Shown here: positions 1 through 8,438 of the stretch, one piece after another | Numbering within the stretch: the first letter of the stretch is position 1 | How the letters are laid out: each line of letters starts with the position of its first letter | From: CBDBUR01 sp965209065 | Lineage (GTDB): Bacteria > Pseudomonadota > Alphaproteobacteria > JAPOUT01 > G958296285 | DNA: 64,000 bases | Direction of reading: 5' to 3' | Assembly (NCBI GenBank): GCA_965209065.1 | Contig: OZ242373.1 | Location: forward strand, 1,612,001-1,676,000 | The notes under the pieces: model-generated | Told to the model about the DNA's origin: nothing | The model's database searches: none | The model's input: only the letters and a program-made list of their open reading frames with translations | Made by a program: the position numbers and the translations under genes

Positions 1-361
1 TATTATTCAGGTCAAACAAAATTGCACCGCAGACAATCGGCGCGCTCGGCACATTCTCTAATCCCGCAAAACGAAATCCCCGCGCGCGCACACCAAGCCA
101 ATCAACCATTCCCGCGCCGCTCGCCAAACCATAAACCGAACCGCCCGATAAAAATAACCCATCTATCCTCTCAATGATATTTTCAGACTCCAAAACATCA
201 TGACCAATAACACCCGGCGCACCGCCACTCACATGACAGGCAGCCGTAGAACCTTCGTCAGGCAAAATAACGCTCACTCCCGAACGCAAATGCGCATCAA
301 AAACTGAGCCGCAACTCAAACCCGATACATCGGTGATAAGATTCTTCGCGCCTACGCCCAT
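1..361 (-). CDS. P1 family peptidase (DmpA-like, S58), N-terminal part
   Basis: An open frame runs leftward from an ATG at 361 off the window edge, giving about 120 residues. The product begins MGVGAKNLITDVSGLSCGS and contains the segments SGGAPGV, LFLSGGSVYGLASGAGMVDW and VPSAPIVCGAILFDL, which match the N-terminal half of the DmpA/P1 aminopeptidase family. These are N-terminal-nucleophile hydrolases that self-cleave; the nucleophile would lie in the missing part. A strong ribosome site (AGGAGGAGG, complement of 372-382) precedes the start. The gene is divergent from the gamma-glutamyltranspeptidase with only about 34 bases between starts, so both may draw on one short control region. The family call is firm; the substrate (an N-terminal amino acid of small peptides) is inferred from the family. 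Confidence 0.85.
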   Translation of the reverse strand, partial: MGVGAKNLITDVSGLSCGSVFDAHLRSGVSVILPDEGSTAACHVSGGAPGVIGHDVLESENIIERIDGLFLSGGSVYGLASGAGMVDWLGVRARGFRFAGLENVPSAPIVCGAILFDLNN

Positions 362-395
362 TCTATTGTGTTATCCTCCTCCTATGGTGAAACTG

Positions 396-2126
396 ATGAA
401 ACAAAAAGTAATTAACTCTAACATAAAAAGCAGCGCGCCTTATAAAAAATGGCGCGATAAAAAATGGCTTGCCGCTATCTTGGGGAGCGCGCTGCTTTTC
501 GCTTGCGCCGATAAACCTCAAGCGGTTGTGAGCTCCGCCCACCCGCTCGCCACGCAAGCCGGCATTGAGATAATCAAAAAAGGCGGCAATGCCATCGACG
601 CCGCTATCGCCACGCACCTCGTGCTAAGCCTTGTAGAGCCGCAATCTTCGGGTCTTGGTGGCGGCGGGTTTCTGCTCTCTTACAACAAAAAGAAAAACGC
701 CATCACAAGTTGGGACGGCAGAGAAACTGCTCCGCGCGGCACAAAAGAAAACGTCTTTATGGATTCAGGTAAGCCGCAAAATTTTATATCTGCTGTTGTC
801 GGCGGGCAATCGGTTGGCGTGCCGTCCGTGCTCGCGATGTTCGCACGTGCTCACAAACAAGAAGGCGCGCTTGCGTGGCACACGCTTTTTCAGCCGGCAA
901 TAAAACTCGCCCAGCAAGGGTTTCCCATTAGTCCGCGCCTTGCTTGGTGGTTGCAACGCGATGGCTTCCTTAAAAAAACCCACGCACGAAATCTATTCTT
1001 TGATGAAAATGGAAAACCGCGCAAGGAAGGAGACATTGTTAAAGTTCCCGCTTTCGCTCAAACCTTGAAAATAATCGCCCAAAAAGGAATCCAACCCTTT
1101 TATCAAGGTGCTATCGCTGATGATATTGTTAAAGCTGTGGGGGGTAAAAATAATTTTTCTAAAAAAGATTTGACACTTTATCAACCTAAAATAAGAAAAA
1201 ATCTTTGTGGAACTTATCGCCAATATAAAATTTGCGCGATGCCACCACCTTCATCAGGTGCGCTAACACTATTACAGATGCTAACAATGTTGGAATCCTT
1301 TCCTCTTTCTCAATTAAAACCAAACAGCCTTGAAGCACGCCATCTCATCGCCGAAGCAAGCCGACTAGCTTATGCCGACCGCGCACGCTACATCGCTGAC
1401 CCCGACTTCTTTGCTGTGCCACGAGAAAAACTTTTAAGTAAAAGGTATCTTAAAAAACGCGCCCAAAAAATAAAACGCAATAAAGCACTGAAAAAAATAA
1501 CAGCAGGACGCCTGATGAACCCTCTGCCGCCCTCGCAGGACGAAAAACCCTTTCCCTCGACAACCCATTTGAGCGTCGTCGATAGGCAAGGGAATGGCGT
1601 CGCTCTAACCGCTTCTATCGAAGGACCTTTTGGTAGCCATATTTTTGTCAAAGAACGCGGGTTCTTTCTAAACAATGAACTAACCGATTTCTCCTTCCGC
1701 CCCGAGCGCAACGGACAAAAAATAGCCAATCGCGCGCAAGCCGGCAAACGACCCCTATCATCTATGACACCAACCCTCATCTTTACGCCAGAAGGAGAAC
1801 TCTTTGCGGTGCTCGGCTCGCCGGGGGGCAGGCGCATCATCGCTTATGTCGCACTCACAACTATCGCGCTCATCGACTGGCAGATGACTATGCAAGAAGC
1901 CATCAACCTGCCACACCATACCGCATTAGGACTCGCTAATCGTAGCGGCGATGTCATAGAGCTTGAGCCAGAGCTAAAGCATTTGAAAACTCCGCTAGAA
2001 AAAATAGGTCATCGGGTGGTTGTCAAGCCGCTCATCTCGGGACTCCATGGCGTGAGAATAAAAAATAAAATCATAGACGGCGGCGCAGACCCACGCCGTG
2101 ATGGCACCGCGATGGCAGCGCCCTAA
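396..2126 (+). CDS. ggt: gamma-glutamyltranspeptidase, lipoprotein form
   Basis: 576 residues. The enzyme cleaves the gamma-glutamyl bond of glutathione and related compounds, outside the cytoplasm, after autocatalytic processing into two subunits. The start of the mature enzyme (AVVSSAHPLATQAGIEIIKK) and GGNAIDAAIATHLVLSLVEP are classic, and PSTTHLSVVD carries the catalytic Thr at codon 1560-1562, the cleavage site that begins the small subunit. The N-terminus is a signal peptide ending LLFAC, a possible lipobox, so the enzyme may be membrane-anchored in the periplasm. ATG 396 is preferred because GGTGA lies just upstream; ATG 384 is in frame too. The 3' end overlaps the convergent histidine kinase gene by 4 bases. 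The call is secure; lipidation is inferred. Confidence 0.93.
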   Translation: MKQKVINSNIKSSAPYKKWRDKKWLAAILGSALLFACADKPQAVVSSAHPLATQAGIEIIKKGGNAIDAAIATHLVLSLVEPQSSGLGGGGFLLSYNKKKNAITSWDGRETAPRGTKENVFMDSGKPQNFISAVVGGQSVGVPSVLAMFARAHKQEGALAWHTLFQPAIKLAQQGFPISPRLAWWLQRDGFLKKTHARNLFFDENGKPRKEGDIVKVPAFAQTLKIIAQKGIQPFYQGAIADDIVKAVGGKNNFSKKDLTLYQPKIRKNLCGTYRQYKICAMPPPSSGALTLLQMLTMLESFPLSQLKPNSLEARHLIAEASRLAYADRARYIADPDFFAVPREKLLSKRYLKKRAQKIKRNKALKKITAGRLMNPLPPSQDEKPFPSTTHLSVVDRQGNGVALTASIEGPFGSHIFVKERGFFLNNELTDFSFRPERNGQKIANRAQAGKRPLSSMTPTLIFTPEGELFAVLGSPGGRRIIAYVALTTIALIDWQMTMQEAINLPHHTALGLANRSGDVIELEPELKHLKTPLEKIGHRVVVKPLISGLHGVRIKNKIIDGGADPRRDGTAMAAP

Positions 2127-3373
2127 GCATTCGGCGAGATATTCGGTAAGACATTCGGTAAGGTTAAGCAGAAACGCGTCCCCGTTTTGTCCGTATCGAG
2201 CAAAGACAACTCCCCGTTGAGCGCGCGCGCAAGCTCTTGCGCAATGGATAAACCCAAACCATATCCCCTGTCTCCCGAATTGACGAAAGGCATAAATAAA
2301 TTACCGCGCACACGTAAGGGCAAGCCCTTGCCGTTATCTTCTAAAATAATTTGAACCTTCTCTTTGTCTTGCTGCGCGCTTAACGTGAGCTTGCTTGCCC
2401 CCGCTTCTGCCGCGTTTTTGCTTAAATTAAACAATATCCTAAATAAAAAATTGGAATCCGAATAAAGTTTGAGCGGTTTCGGTATATCAAAACGCCACGC
2501 ACAACGTTGATATTGCGCACACACTTCCTGCTTGACCTCCTTCGCGAGAGGTAAGAAAGCAAACGAATGCTTTTCTGCTTGCGGTTTGTCAAAGCGGGTA
2601 TAATTTAAATACTGCATACACAAAGCGATGGCGCGGTTTAAGGAAGTGGATAACCTACGAAATTTTTGCTTTTGTTTTTGTGACGCTTCTTGCCTCAAGC
2701 CGTCGGACAATAATTGCGCGTTGGAAAGAATGTTGCGAAGGTCGTGACTTATTTTATTCGTCGCTAAACCCACGCCCTCAAGACGAGATTTTTCCTGAAA
2801 TTTCCTTTTGATGTTATCTTGCATTTCGGTTAAAGCGCTTTCCGCTTCCGATAGAGGATTATCTTTTTTATTGCGCACAACTCCTAACATCGCTTCGGGA
2901 TTCTCACGAAAGCGATTAATGTTATCTACCAAACGGCTCAAAGGCACAGCGAAAAAATTACGAATAAGAAAAAATAAAATAATAGAAAAAATACCTATGA
3001 TAAAAATACTTTGCGTAAAAAGCATACGAAATACATAGCGCAATTCTTTATGAATTGTATAGCTATTAATCCATACCTCTTTCTTTTTCTCAGATAATCC
3101 TTGCTGCGTGACTTTAATATATTTATGCTTGTTAGGTAAAAAGAAAATTTTACGCAAGCGCGGGAAAATAATAAAAAATGTTCCATTGGTTAAATCAACT
3201 TCATCGCTTTTTTCTTTGCCGTTTTCTTCTTGATTGCGCGGCTCGATTTTTTGATAGGGCGCAGATAAATGAAGTGCTAGCTGCGCGCGATGATAATCAT
3301 TCAGCAAATAAAGCGAAAGTATTAAACCTGCCCCCACTCCCCCAAAGAGTAAAGGAAGACAAATTTTCAACAT
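2123..3373 (-). CDS. membrane sensor histidine kinase (orphan)
   Basis: 416 residues. Two membrane segments (about 4-25 and 117-140) flank a roughly 90-residue external sensor region with no recognised fold. A HAMP-like linker follows, then the dimerisation helix with the phospho-acceptor His210 in KISHDLRNILSNAQ, the N box LFNLSKNAAEAG, and G boxes DNGKGLPL and GYGLGLSIAQELA. The H box has Asn where many kinases have Pro (HDLRN). The C-terminal ATPase domain looks complete. The start abuts the stop of the TVP38-like gene with no gap, so the two are surely cotranscribed, and the kinase may monitor the membrane. No response regulator lies in the window, so its partner is encoded elsewhere. The signal is unknown. 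Confidence 0.9.
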   Translation of the reverse strand: MLKICLPLLFGGVGAGLILSLYLLNDYHRAQLALHLSAPYQKIEPRNQEENGKEKSDEVDLTNGTFFIIFPRLRKIFFLPNKHKYIKVTQQGLSEKKKEVWINSYTIHKELRYVFRMLFTQSIFIIGIFSIILFFLIRNFFAVPLSRLVDNINRFRENPEAMLGVVRNKKDNPLSEAESALTEMQDNIKRKFQEKSRLEGVGLATNKISHDLRNILSNAQLLSDGLRQEASQKQKQKFRRLSTSLNRAIALCMQYLNYTRFDKPQAEKHSFAFLPLAKEVKQEVCAQYQRCAWRFDIPKPLKLYSDSNFLFRILFNLSKNAAEAGASKLTLSAQQDKEKVQIILEDNGKGLPLRVRGNLFMPFVNSGDRGYGLGLSIAQELARALNGELSLLDTDKTGTRFCLTLPNVLPNISPNA

Positions 3374-4138
3374 CTATGCGCTATCACCTCTTATTTTTTG
3401 GATTAACATTGGAAGAAGCGCAACCAAACCTAATAGGCAAAGCGCGATGATAATCTCCGGCGTTAGTAAGTCGCCTATGGACGGCACTTGCGCGCAATCC
3501 GCGTGCGGCGTTTTCGCTAAACAGCGCATGTAAATTTCTTGCTGGCGAACTAAAATAGATTCTAAACCATTACCAAAAAAGGCAAAGGCAAAAGTGCCCG
3601 GTATGATACCAATAAAAGTAGCACTCACATAAACCGGCAAGGATACACCCAAAAGCGCCGGCGCTAAATTCACTAACCAAAAAGGAAAAAGTGGCACCAG
3701 ACGCAAAAATAATAAATAACTAAACGCATTCTTATTAAACCCTTGCCGTAATTTTTCTATCGAACCACTCGCCCGTGCGGCAAGGTTCTCACCTAAACTG
3801 GTTTTGGCAATGGCGAATAAAAGCACCGCACCGAAAGTCGCCGCCACCAAAGTGAGCGCGCCGCCCAACCAAACACCAAACAAGAACCCCCCCGCCATCG
3901 TTAGCACCGCGCCGCCCGGAACCGATAAAGCAACCGCGCCGGCATAAATTGCCATAAACAATAAAATCGCTTGCACAAAATGCCCATCCACAAAAGAAGC
4001 AAGCGCAACTCTGTTCTGCGCTAAAGCGTTCAACGTGAGGAGCGCGCCCCAGTCGCTCGTCAAGACCAGCACCATCAGCGCTAAAAGCACGCCGAGCAAC
4101 CCAAAACGCAACCATTTCTTCTGTGATGCCGTTTCCAT
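3374..4138 (-). CDS. TVP38/TMEM64 (VTT domain) inner-membrane protein
   Basis: 254 residues with about six hydrophobic segments. The core has VPGGAVLTMAGGFLFGVWLG and FLRLVPLFPFWLVNLAPALL, typical of the VTT/SNARE-associated family related to DedA, whose members are linked to phospholipid flipping and membrane homeostasis. The first segment is N-terminal (residues 10-27), and a short loop carrying three Cys follows the fifth helix. The gene is divergent from rpmH and directly upstream of the sensor kinase with no spacing, so they form one transcript. The family is clear; a lipid-scramblase role is from family knowledge, and pairing with the kinase as a membrane-sensing unit is inference. Confidence 0.88.
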   Translation of the reverse strand: METASQKKWLRFGLLGVLLALMVLVLTSDWGALLTLNALAQNRVALASFVDGHFVQAILLFMAIYAGAVALSVPGGAVLTMAGGFLFGVWLGGALTLVAATFGAVLLFAIAKTSLGENLAARASGSIEKLRQGFNKNAFSYLLFLRLVPLFPFWLVNLAPALLGVSLPVYVSATFIGIIPGTFAFAFFGNGLESILVRQQEIYMRCLAKTPHADCAQVPSIGDLLTPEIIIALCLLGLVALLPMLIQKIRGDSA

Positions 4139-4162
4139 ACCCCACTTTAAGACAGATTTCTA

Positions 4163-4191
4163 TTGACGGGGGTTAAATTTTTATTTATCAA
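4163..4191 (+). promoter_or_regulatory. putative sigma70 promoter of rpmH-rnpA-yidC-argB
   Basis: TTGACG at 4163-4168 and TATCAA at 4186-4191 are separated by 17 bases, with the rpmH ATG 22 bases after the -10 hexamer and AGGAG (4202-4206) between. The -35 matches the consensus in five of six positions, the -10 in four. It sits in the only gap ahead of the operon. Confidence 0.5.
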
Positions 4192-4213
4192 TGAAATAAA
4201 TAGGAGATAGCCA

Positions 4214-4348
4214 ATGAAAAGGACTTTTCAACCCTCGCGCCTCGTGCGGAAAAAAAGACATGGGTTCAGAGCTAGACAAAAGACAAAATCAGGACGCGCC
4301 ATCCTCTCGCGGCGGCGCGCTAAAGGACGTGTGCGGCTTTCTGCCTAA
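4214..4348 (+). CDS. rpmH: 50S ribosomal protein L34
   Basis: 44 residues, a standard L34 length. The product starts MKRTFQPSRLVRKKRHGFRA and ends with SGRAILSRRRAKGRVRLSA, which is diagnostic. It is a highly basic protein of the large ribosomal subunit, near the exit tunnel. AGGAG lies 7 bases before the ATG. The 3' end overlaps the following rnpA reading frame, as is common for this pair. The order rpmH-rnpA-yidC is near universal in Gram-negative bacteria. Confidence 0.98.
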   Translation: MKRTFQPSRLVRKKRHGFRARQKTKSGRAILSRRRAKGRVRLSA

Positions 4349-4712
4349 ACTCCAGCCACTCACAAAAGGCGATTTCGCCAATGCCGCTAGGCACAGAAAA
4401 ACAAGACGAAAGGTCTTTGCTCCCTCAATGATTATTCACGCGTATAAAGCTCACCATTATACTATAGGCGACACTATAAGCTTCGGCTTCGTCGTATCTA
4501 GAAAAGTCGGCAAGGCGTGGCAGCGCAACCTCATCAAAAGAAGATTACGCGCCCTCGCTCGCGAGCTTCTGCCTCACGAGACGCAACCTGCGTGGAATTA
4601 TATCCTCATCGCTCATCCTTCTATCCTTTATCAGAAATATGATACCTTGAGACAAGAGTTCAAACAAACGCTTAGAAAGCTACTGAACAAGCTAGACAAG
4701 GAGAAAACGTAA
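4329..4712 (+). CDS. rnpA: ribonuclease P protein component
   Basis: About 127 residues from the GTG chosen here. The protein partners the RNase P RNA in trimming tRNA 5' ends. FGFVVSRKVGKAWQRNLIKR followed by RLRAL is the family signature, preceded by LTKGDFANAARHRKTRRK. The start is uncertain: the frame is open from an ATG at 4260, which would overlap rpmH by 89 bases, while GTG 4329 gives a conventional length and a 20-base overlap; its ribosome site (AAAGGA) is unusually close. It abuts yidC with no gap. The function is secure, the start is not. Confidence 0.93.
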   Translation: MCGFLPKLQPLTKGDFANAARHRKTRRKVFAPSMIIHAYKAHHYTIGDTISFGFVVSRKVGKAWQRNLIKRRLRALARELLPHETQPAWNYILIAHPSILYQKYDTLRQEFKQTLRKLLNKLDKEKT

Positions 4713-6452
4713 ATGCCCGACGAGCAAAAAAACTTTTTATTCGCTATCGCCCTTTCCCTTTTGGTTATTGTCGCTTGGGAACTTTTTTACACGCCTAGCT
4801 CTCAACCTTCCGTGAATAAAACAATTACAAATAAAACAGGCTTATCAGGCCAAACACAAAAAGCGATTACCGCACAAAAGCAACTTCCTAATCAATCTTC
4901 ATACTTCAGACAAGAAGGTAGCAAAGGCGAAAAGCTAAAAATTAAAACCGATAGAGTGAAAGGCTCTCTACAAAAAAGAGGCACTTTGTTTAATGCTTTG
5001 TCGCTTAGCGATTATCGTCAAAGCCTTGATGAAAACGCACCGCCGGTTGAACTGCTTCAACCAAAACAATTTGACGTTTCTTTTGGTTGGTCTTCTCTCG
5101 ATGGAGACATTATCAATGCCGACACAAACTGGCAGACAAAAGACAAAAGGCTTTCTAGCAATAAAAAAATTGTTTTCACCCACCAAGATAAAAAAACAGG
5201 ACTATTCTTTGAACGTGAAGTTTCTATTGATGAAAATTATATGTTTCAAGTGAAAGATAGTATTGTTAATCAAGGACAAACCTCACAACAGATTTCAGCG
5301 TGGGCGCGCGCGCGGCGTAAAAATCACCCCGAAGGCTCAGGGTTTTATTTGCTCCACGAAGGACTCATCGGTTTCTTTTCCGATGACGGACTCGAAGAAA
5401 TTGATTATGATGATTTAGAAGATGAAACCGAAATTAAGTTTCAGTCTCAAGAAGGTTGGCTCGGCTTCACCGATAAGTATTGGGCAGTAGTGCTGATTCC
5501 CAATCAAGCCTATGCCTTTCAAGCAATGTTCCAACACCAACCTATTGGGGCAGGGGCAGATGCTGTTTGGATAACGCAATATATTTCTCAAGGGCTTGTG
5601 CTTAAACCAAATGAAAAAATAAATTTTACCCAGCACTTTTTCGCCGGCGCAAAAGAAACAAGCCTAATTGACTCTTATGAGAAAAATCTACCCGTGAAAC
5701 GATTCGACTTAATGATAGATTGGGGGTGGTTCTTTTTTATGACAAAACCTTTCTTTCTGTTGCTCGATTTCTTTTCTAAATTTAGCGGCAATTTTGGTGT
5801 CGCCATTCTAATCGTAACGGTTTTGGTTAAACTCGTTTTCTTTCCGCTTGCAAATAAATCTTATGAAACAATGGCGGTGATGCGTAAAGTGCAACCCGAA
5901 CTAGAGCGCGTGCGCGCGCGCCATAAAGGCGATATGATGGCGCAGAATCGCGAAATCGCCGAGCTGTGGAAAAAGCACGAAGTGAAACCCCTGATGGGCT
6001 GTTTGCCAATGCTGCTACAAATTCCCGTCTTTTTCGCGCTTTATAAGGTGCTGTTTGTAACGATAGAAATGCGCCACGCACCCTTTTTTGGCTGGATAAA
6101 CGACCTCTCTGCTGCCGACCCACTCTCTTTGTTTAATTTGTTTGGACTCCTCCCCATTCCTCTGCCTGATTTTTTAATCATCGGCATCTGGCCTCTATTG
6201 ATGGGGGCTACGATGTTTGTCCAAATGAGACTCAACCCACCGCCGCCCGACCCCATACAGCGCAAAGTATTCGCGTGGGCGCCTCTTGTTATTATGCTAT
6301 TGCTTGCGCGCTTCCCCGCAGGGCTGGTCATTTACGCCACTTGGAATACCGTCCTCTCCGCTTTACAGCAGGGGTTCATTATGAAACGGCAAGGCGTTAA
6401 AATAGACCTGCTTGCTAATTTAGGAATAAAAAATGAACCAAAACAAGAATAA
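4713..6452 (+). CDS. yidC: membrane protein insertase YidC
   Basis: 579 residues, Gram-negative type. An N-terminal membrane anchor (NFLFAIALSLLVIVAW) is followed by a large periplasmic domain (about 50-345) and the conserved insertase core: FFMTKPFFLLLDFFSKFSGN, NFGVAILIVTVLVKLVFFPL, the cytoplasmic coiled region with LMGCLPMLLQIPVFFALYKV, and three more membrane helices near the C-terminus. It inserts and folds inner-membrane proteins alone or with Sec. AAGGAG stands 8 bases before the ATG. In most relatives the GTPase gene engB (yihA) follows; here argB follows directly and overlaps the last 20 bases of yidC. Confidence 0.97.
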   Translation: MPDEQKNFLFAIALSLLVIVAWELFYTPSSQPSVNKTITNKTGLSGQTQKAITAQKQLPNQSSYFRQEGSKGEKLKIKTDRVKGSLQKRGTLFNALSLSDYRQSLDENAPPVELLQPKQFDVSFGWSSLDGDIINADTNWQTKDKRLSSNKKIVFTHQDKKTGLFFEREVSIDENYMFQVKDSIVNQGQTSQQISAWARARRKNHPEGSGFYLLHEGLIGFFSDDGLEEIDYDDLEDETEIKFQSQEGWLGFTDKYWAVVLIPNQAYAFQAMFQHQPIGAGADAVWITQYISQGLVLKPNEKINFTQHFFAGAKETSLIDSYEKNLPVKRFDLMIDWGWFFFMTKPFFLLLDFFSKFSGNFGVAILIVTVLVKLVFFPLANKSYETMAVMRKVQPELERVRARHKGDMMAQNREIAELWKKHEVKPLMGCLPMLLQIPVFFALYKVLFVTIEMRHAPFFGWINDLSAADPLSLFNLFGLLPIPLPDFLIIGIWPLLMGATMFVQMRLNPPPPDPIQRKVFAWAPLVIMLLLARFPAGLVIYATWNTVLSALQQGFIMKRQGVKIDLLANLGIKNEPKQE

Positions 6453-7296
6453 CGTCCAAAACAATTTAGGTGAAGAGCAAGCCGCTATTTTGGCGCAAGC
6501 CCTACCCTTTATGCAGGCTTATGATAATAAAATTATCGTCATTAAATATGGCGGCGCTGCTATGGAAGAAGATGCCGCGCATAATTTTGCCCACGATGTC
6601 GTCTTGCTGCGCCAGAGTGGTGTTAAACCGGTTATCGTCCATGGCGGCGGGAAGCACATCAACAGAATGTTAGAGCGGCTGGGTATCCAAAGCCAATTCC
6701 AAAATGGCTTGCGCGTCACCACGAAAGAAATGGCAGAGATTATTGAAATGGTGCTTGCTGGAAATATCAATAAAAAAATTGTTGATACTATCTCGCGCGC
6801 ACATGGCAAGGCTGTTGGCTTGAGCGGGCGCGATGGCAACTTAATGCAAGTCAAAAAATATAATGACGATTTAGGATTCGTCGGCGTGCCTGATAAAATT
6901 GATAATAAAATTATTACCACGCTATTGAACGAAAATCTTATCCCCGTTATCGCACCGACCGCTTCGTCCGAAGAAGGGCAGGTTTATAATATCAATGCCG
7001 ATGTTGCCGCCGGCGCTATTGCCGCCAGCTTGAAGGCAACAAGGTTGCTGATGATGACTGATGTTATTGGCTTAATGGAAGCTGATGGCTCGCTCATTCC
7101 TTCGTTGAGCACGGAAGATGCGAATGCTATTTTGGCAAGCGGCATCGCGACTGAGGGCATGCGCCCTAAAATTGAAACTTGTATTCAAGCCGTGCGGCAA
7201 GGCGTTGAGGCTGCTGTCATTTTAGATGGACGCAAACCACATGCGCTCTTATTAGAACTTTTTACGCCCCACGGCATCGGCACTATGATACAATAA
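6433..7296 (+). CDS. argB: acetylglutamate kinase
   Basis: 287 residues, cytoplasmic. It phosphorylates N-acetyl-L-glutamate in the second step of arginine synthesis. The N-terminal nucleotide-binding segment IIVIKYGGAAMEED, the substrate loop VIVHGGGKHINRMLERLGI and VGLSGRDGNLMQV are all present; the C-terminal GIATEGMRPKIETCIQAVRQ is the usual regulatory/ATP region. The start overlaps yidC by 20 bases, with AGGA 6 bases upstream, so translation is probably coupled. argH is about 8 kb further on; the other arginine genes are not in the window. Confidence 0.97.
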   Translation: MNQNKNNVQNNLGEEQAAILAQALPFMQAYDNKIIVIKYGGAAMEEDAAHNFAHDVVLLRQSGVKPVIVHGGGKHINRMLERLGIQSQFQNGLRVTTKEMAEIIEMVLAGNINKKIVDTISRAHGKAVGLSGRDGNLMQVKKYNDDLGFVGVPDKIDNKIITTLLNENLIPVIAPTASSEEGQVYNINADVAAGAIAASLKATRLLMMTDVIGLMEADGSLIPSLSTEDANAILASGIATEGMRPKIETCIQAVRQGVEAAVILDGRKPHALLLELFTPHGIGTMIQ

Positions 7297-7338
7297 AATT
7301 GGGATACAATAAAATTGGGACACAATAAAGAAATTAGG
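7287..7338 (+). repeat. short tandem repeat across the argB stop
   Basis: GATACAATAAAATTGG occurs twice in perfect tandem (7287-7302 and 7303-7318), followed by a diverged third copy (7319-7338, GACACAATAAAG then AAATTAGG). The first copy holds the last two codons and the TAA stop of argB. The copies add further in-line TAA triplets. It looks like slippage; no function is evident. Confidence 0.8.
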
Positions 7339-7355
7339 GGAAAAATAGGATACTT

Positions 7356-8438
7356 ATGCGCGGGCTTTATTTTTTATTTATCGGATTCTTATTAGGATTT
7401 TTTTGGGTCTTGGTTTTACCTTCTAATGCCAATGCGCAACTCAAGTTATGTAATGAAACAAGCTATGTGCTTGATGCTGCATTCTCTCAAAAGAAAGTCA
7501 AAATATGGCAAACCTATGGATGGTTTCGCCTCTATCCCGGCTTTTGTCAAGTCGTTGTTGAAAAACGCCTGCGCCAAAAAGTTTATTATATTTACGCACG
7601 CTCCGCTCCAGAACATCGCGGTAGAATAAAAATCTTTGGCGGCACAACTATGTTCTGTGTTGGCACAAGGGGTAAAAAATTTCTCATTAAGGAAAGAATC
7701 CTTTGTCGCGAAAAAGACCATAGCAAAGTAGGGTTCGCTCGTATTGAAATCGAAAATAAAAACGGAAATTGGACTGAAGATTTTCAAGAGACAAAACCTT
7801 TCTTTAGCGCAAACCACGCAATGGTTGCCGGCGCACAGAGACTTTTGCGCGAAAATGGCTTAGAAATAGGCGATGTCGATGGCTTCTGGGGAAAGCTAAC
7901 ACAAAGAACCATACAAACCTTTCAACGATCTATCAATCAAAGACCTACTGGGGCTATTAGTCAAAAACTTTTTCAACAGCTCCTTGAGGGGTCAAAAAAA
8001 ATGCTTGGTGTCCATTCAGGCTTTCGCTTATGTAATGAAACAAAATATCTAGTCTGGGCTTCTATCGGTTATCGCGCAGTGAATGCTATCGCCAATCGCG
8101 AAGGCAATTTTGGCGCGCCAAAGTTCGAATCCAAAGGCTGGATACGTGTCGAACCAAAATCATGCGCAATGTTGCTACGCGAAAAATTAGGACAACCACG
8201 CTATTATATCTACGCCGAAGCTGTTGACGAAAAAGGCGCAGTCGTTTATAAAAATTCAGGCGAACCACTCGTCTGGCTCGGAGATTTCCCTATGTGCTTA
8301 AGAAGACTACAATTCAAAATAACAAAAAGAACCCAATGTATTGAACGCGGCTTCCAAAGCGCAGGCTTTCGCCGTGTCGAAACAAGAGGCAGAGATGGCT
8401 GGACCGAATACTTATATGAAGGAGAAAAAAAATTATGA
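7356..8438 (+). CDS. secreted protein, DUF1036 - peptidoglycan-binding-like - DUF1036
   Basis: 360 residues with a signal peptide (about 1-27, ending SNANA). Residues about 30-130 form a DUF1036 domain (LKLCNETSYVLDAAF, then GWFRLYPGFCQVVVE and YYIYARS). Residues about 150-205 look like a PG_binding_1 domain: GAQRLLRENGLEIGDVDGFW and TQRTIQTFQRSINQ. A second DUF1036 copy follows (FRLCNETKYLVWASIGY, GWIRVEPKSCAMLLRE, YYIYAEA). DUF1036 usually occurs once, so the paired layout is unusual. The stop overlaps the dapD start (ATGA), so it is cotranscribed with diaminopimelate synthesis, which fits a cell-wall role. Domain calls are by eye; the biochemical function is unknown. Confidence 0.85.
   Translation: MRGLYFLFIGFLLGFFWVLVLPSNANAQLKLCNETSYVLDAAFSQKKVKIWQTYGWFRLYPGFCQVVVEKRLRQKVYYIYARSAPEHRGRIKIFGGTTMFCVGTRGKKFLIKERILCREKDHSKVGFARIEIENKNGNWTEDFQETKPFFSANHAMVAGAQRLLRENGLEIGDVDGFWGKLTQRTIQTFQRSINQRPTGAISQKLFQQLLEGSKKMLGVHSGFRLCNETKYLVWASIGYRAVNAIANREGNFGAPKFESKGWIRVEPKSCAMLLREKLGQPRYYIYAEAVDEKGAVVYKNSGEPLVWLGDFPMCLRRLQFKITKRTQCIERGFQSAGFRRVETRGRDGWTEYLYEGEKKL

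Noticed and set aside
4139..4213. Replication origin next to rpmH
   Set aside because: No DnaA boxes or dnaA/dnaN genes are present; the gap holds only a promoter.
7287..7338. CRISPR repeats
   Set aside because: The repeats are contiguous with no spacers, only three copies, one decayed.
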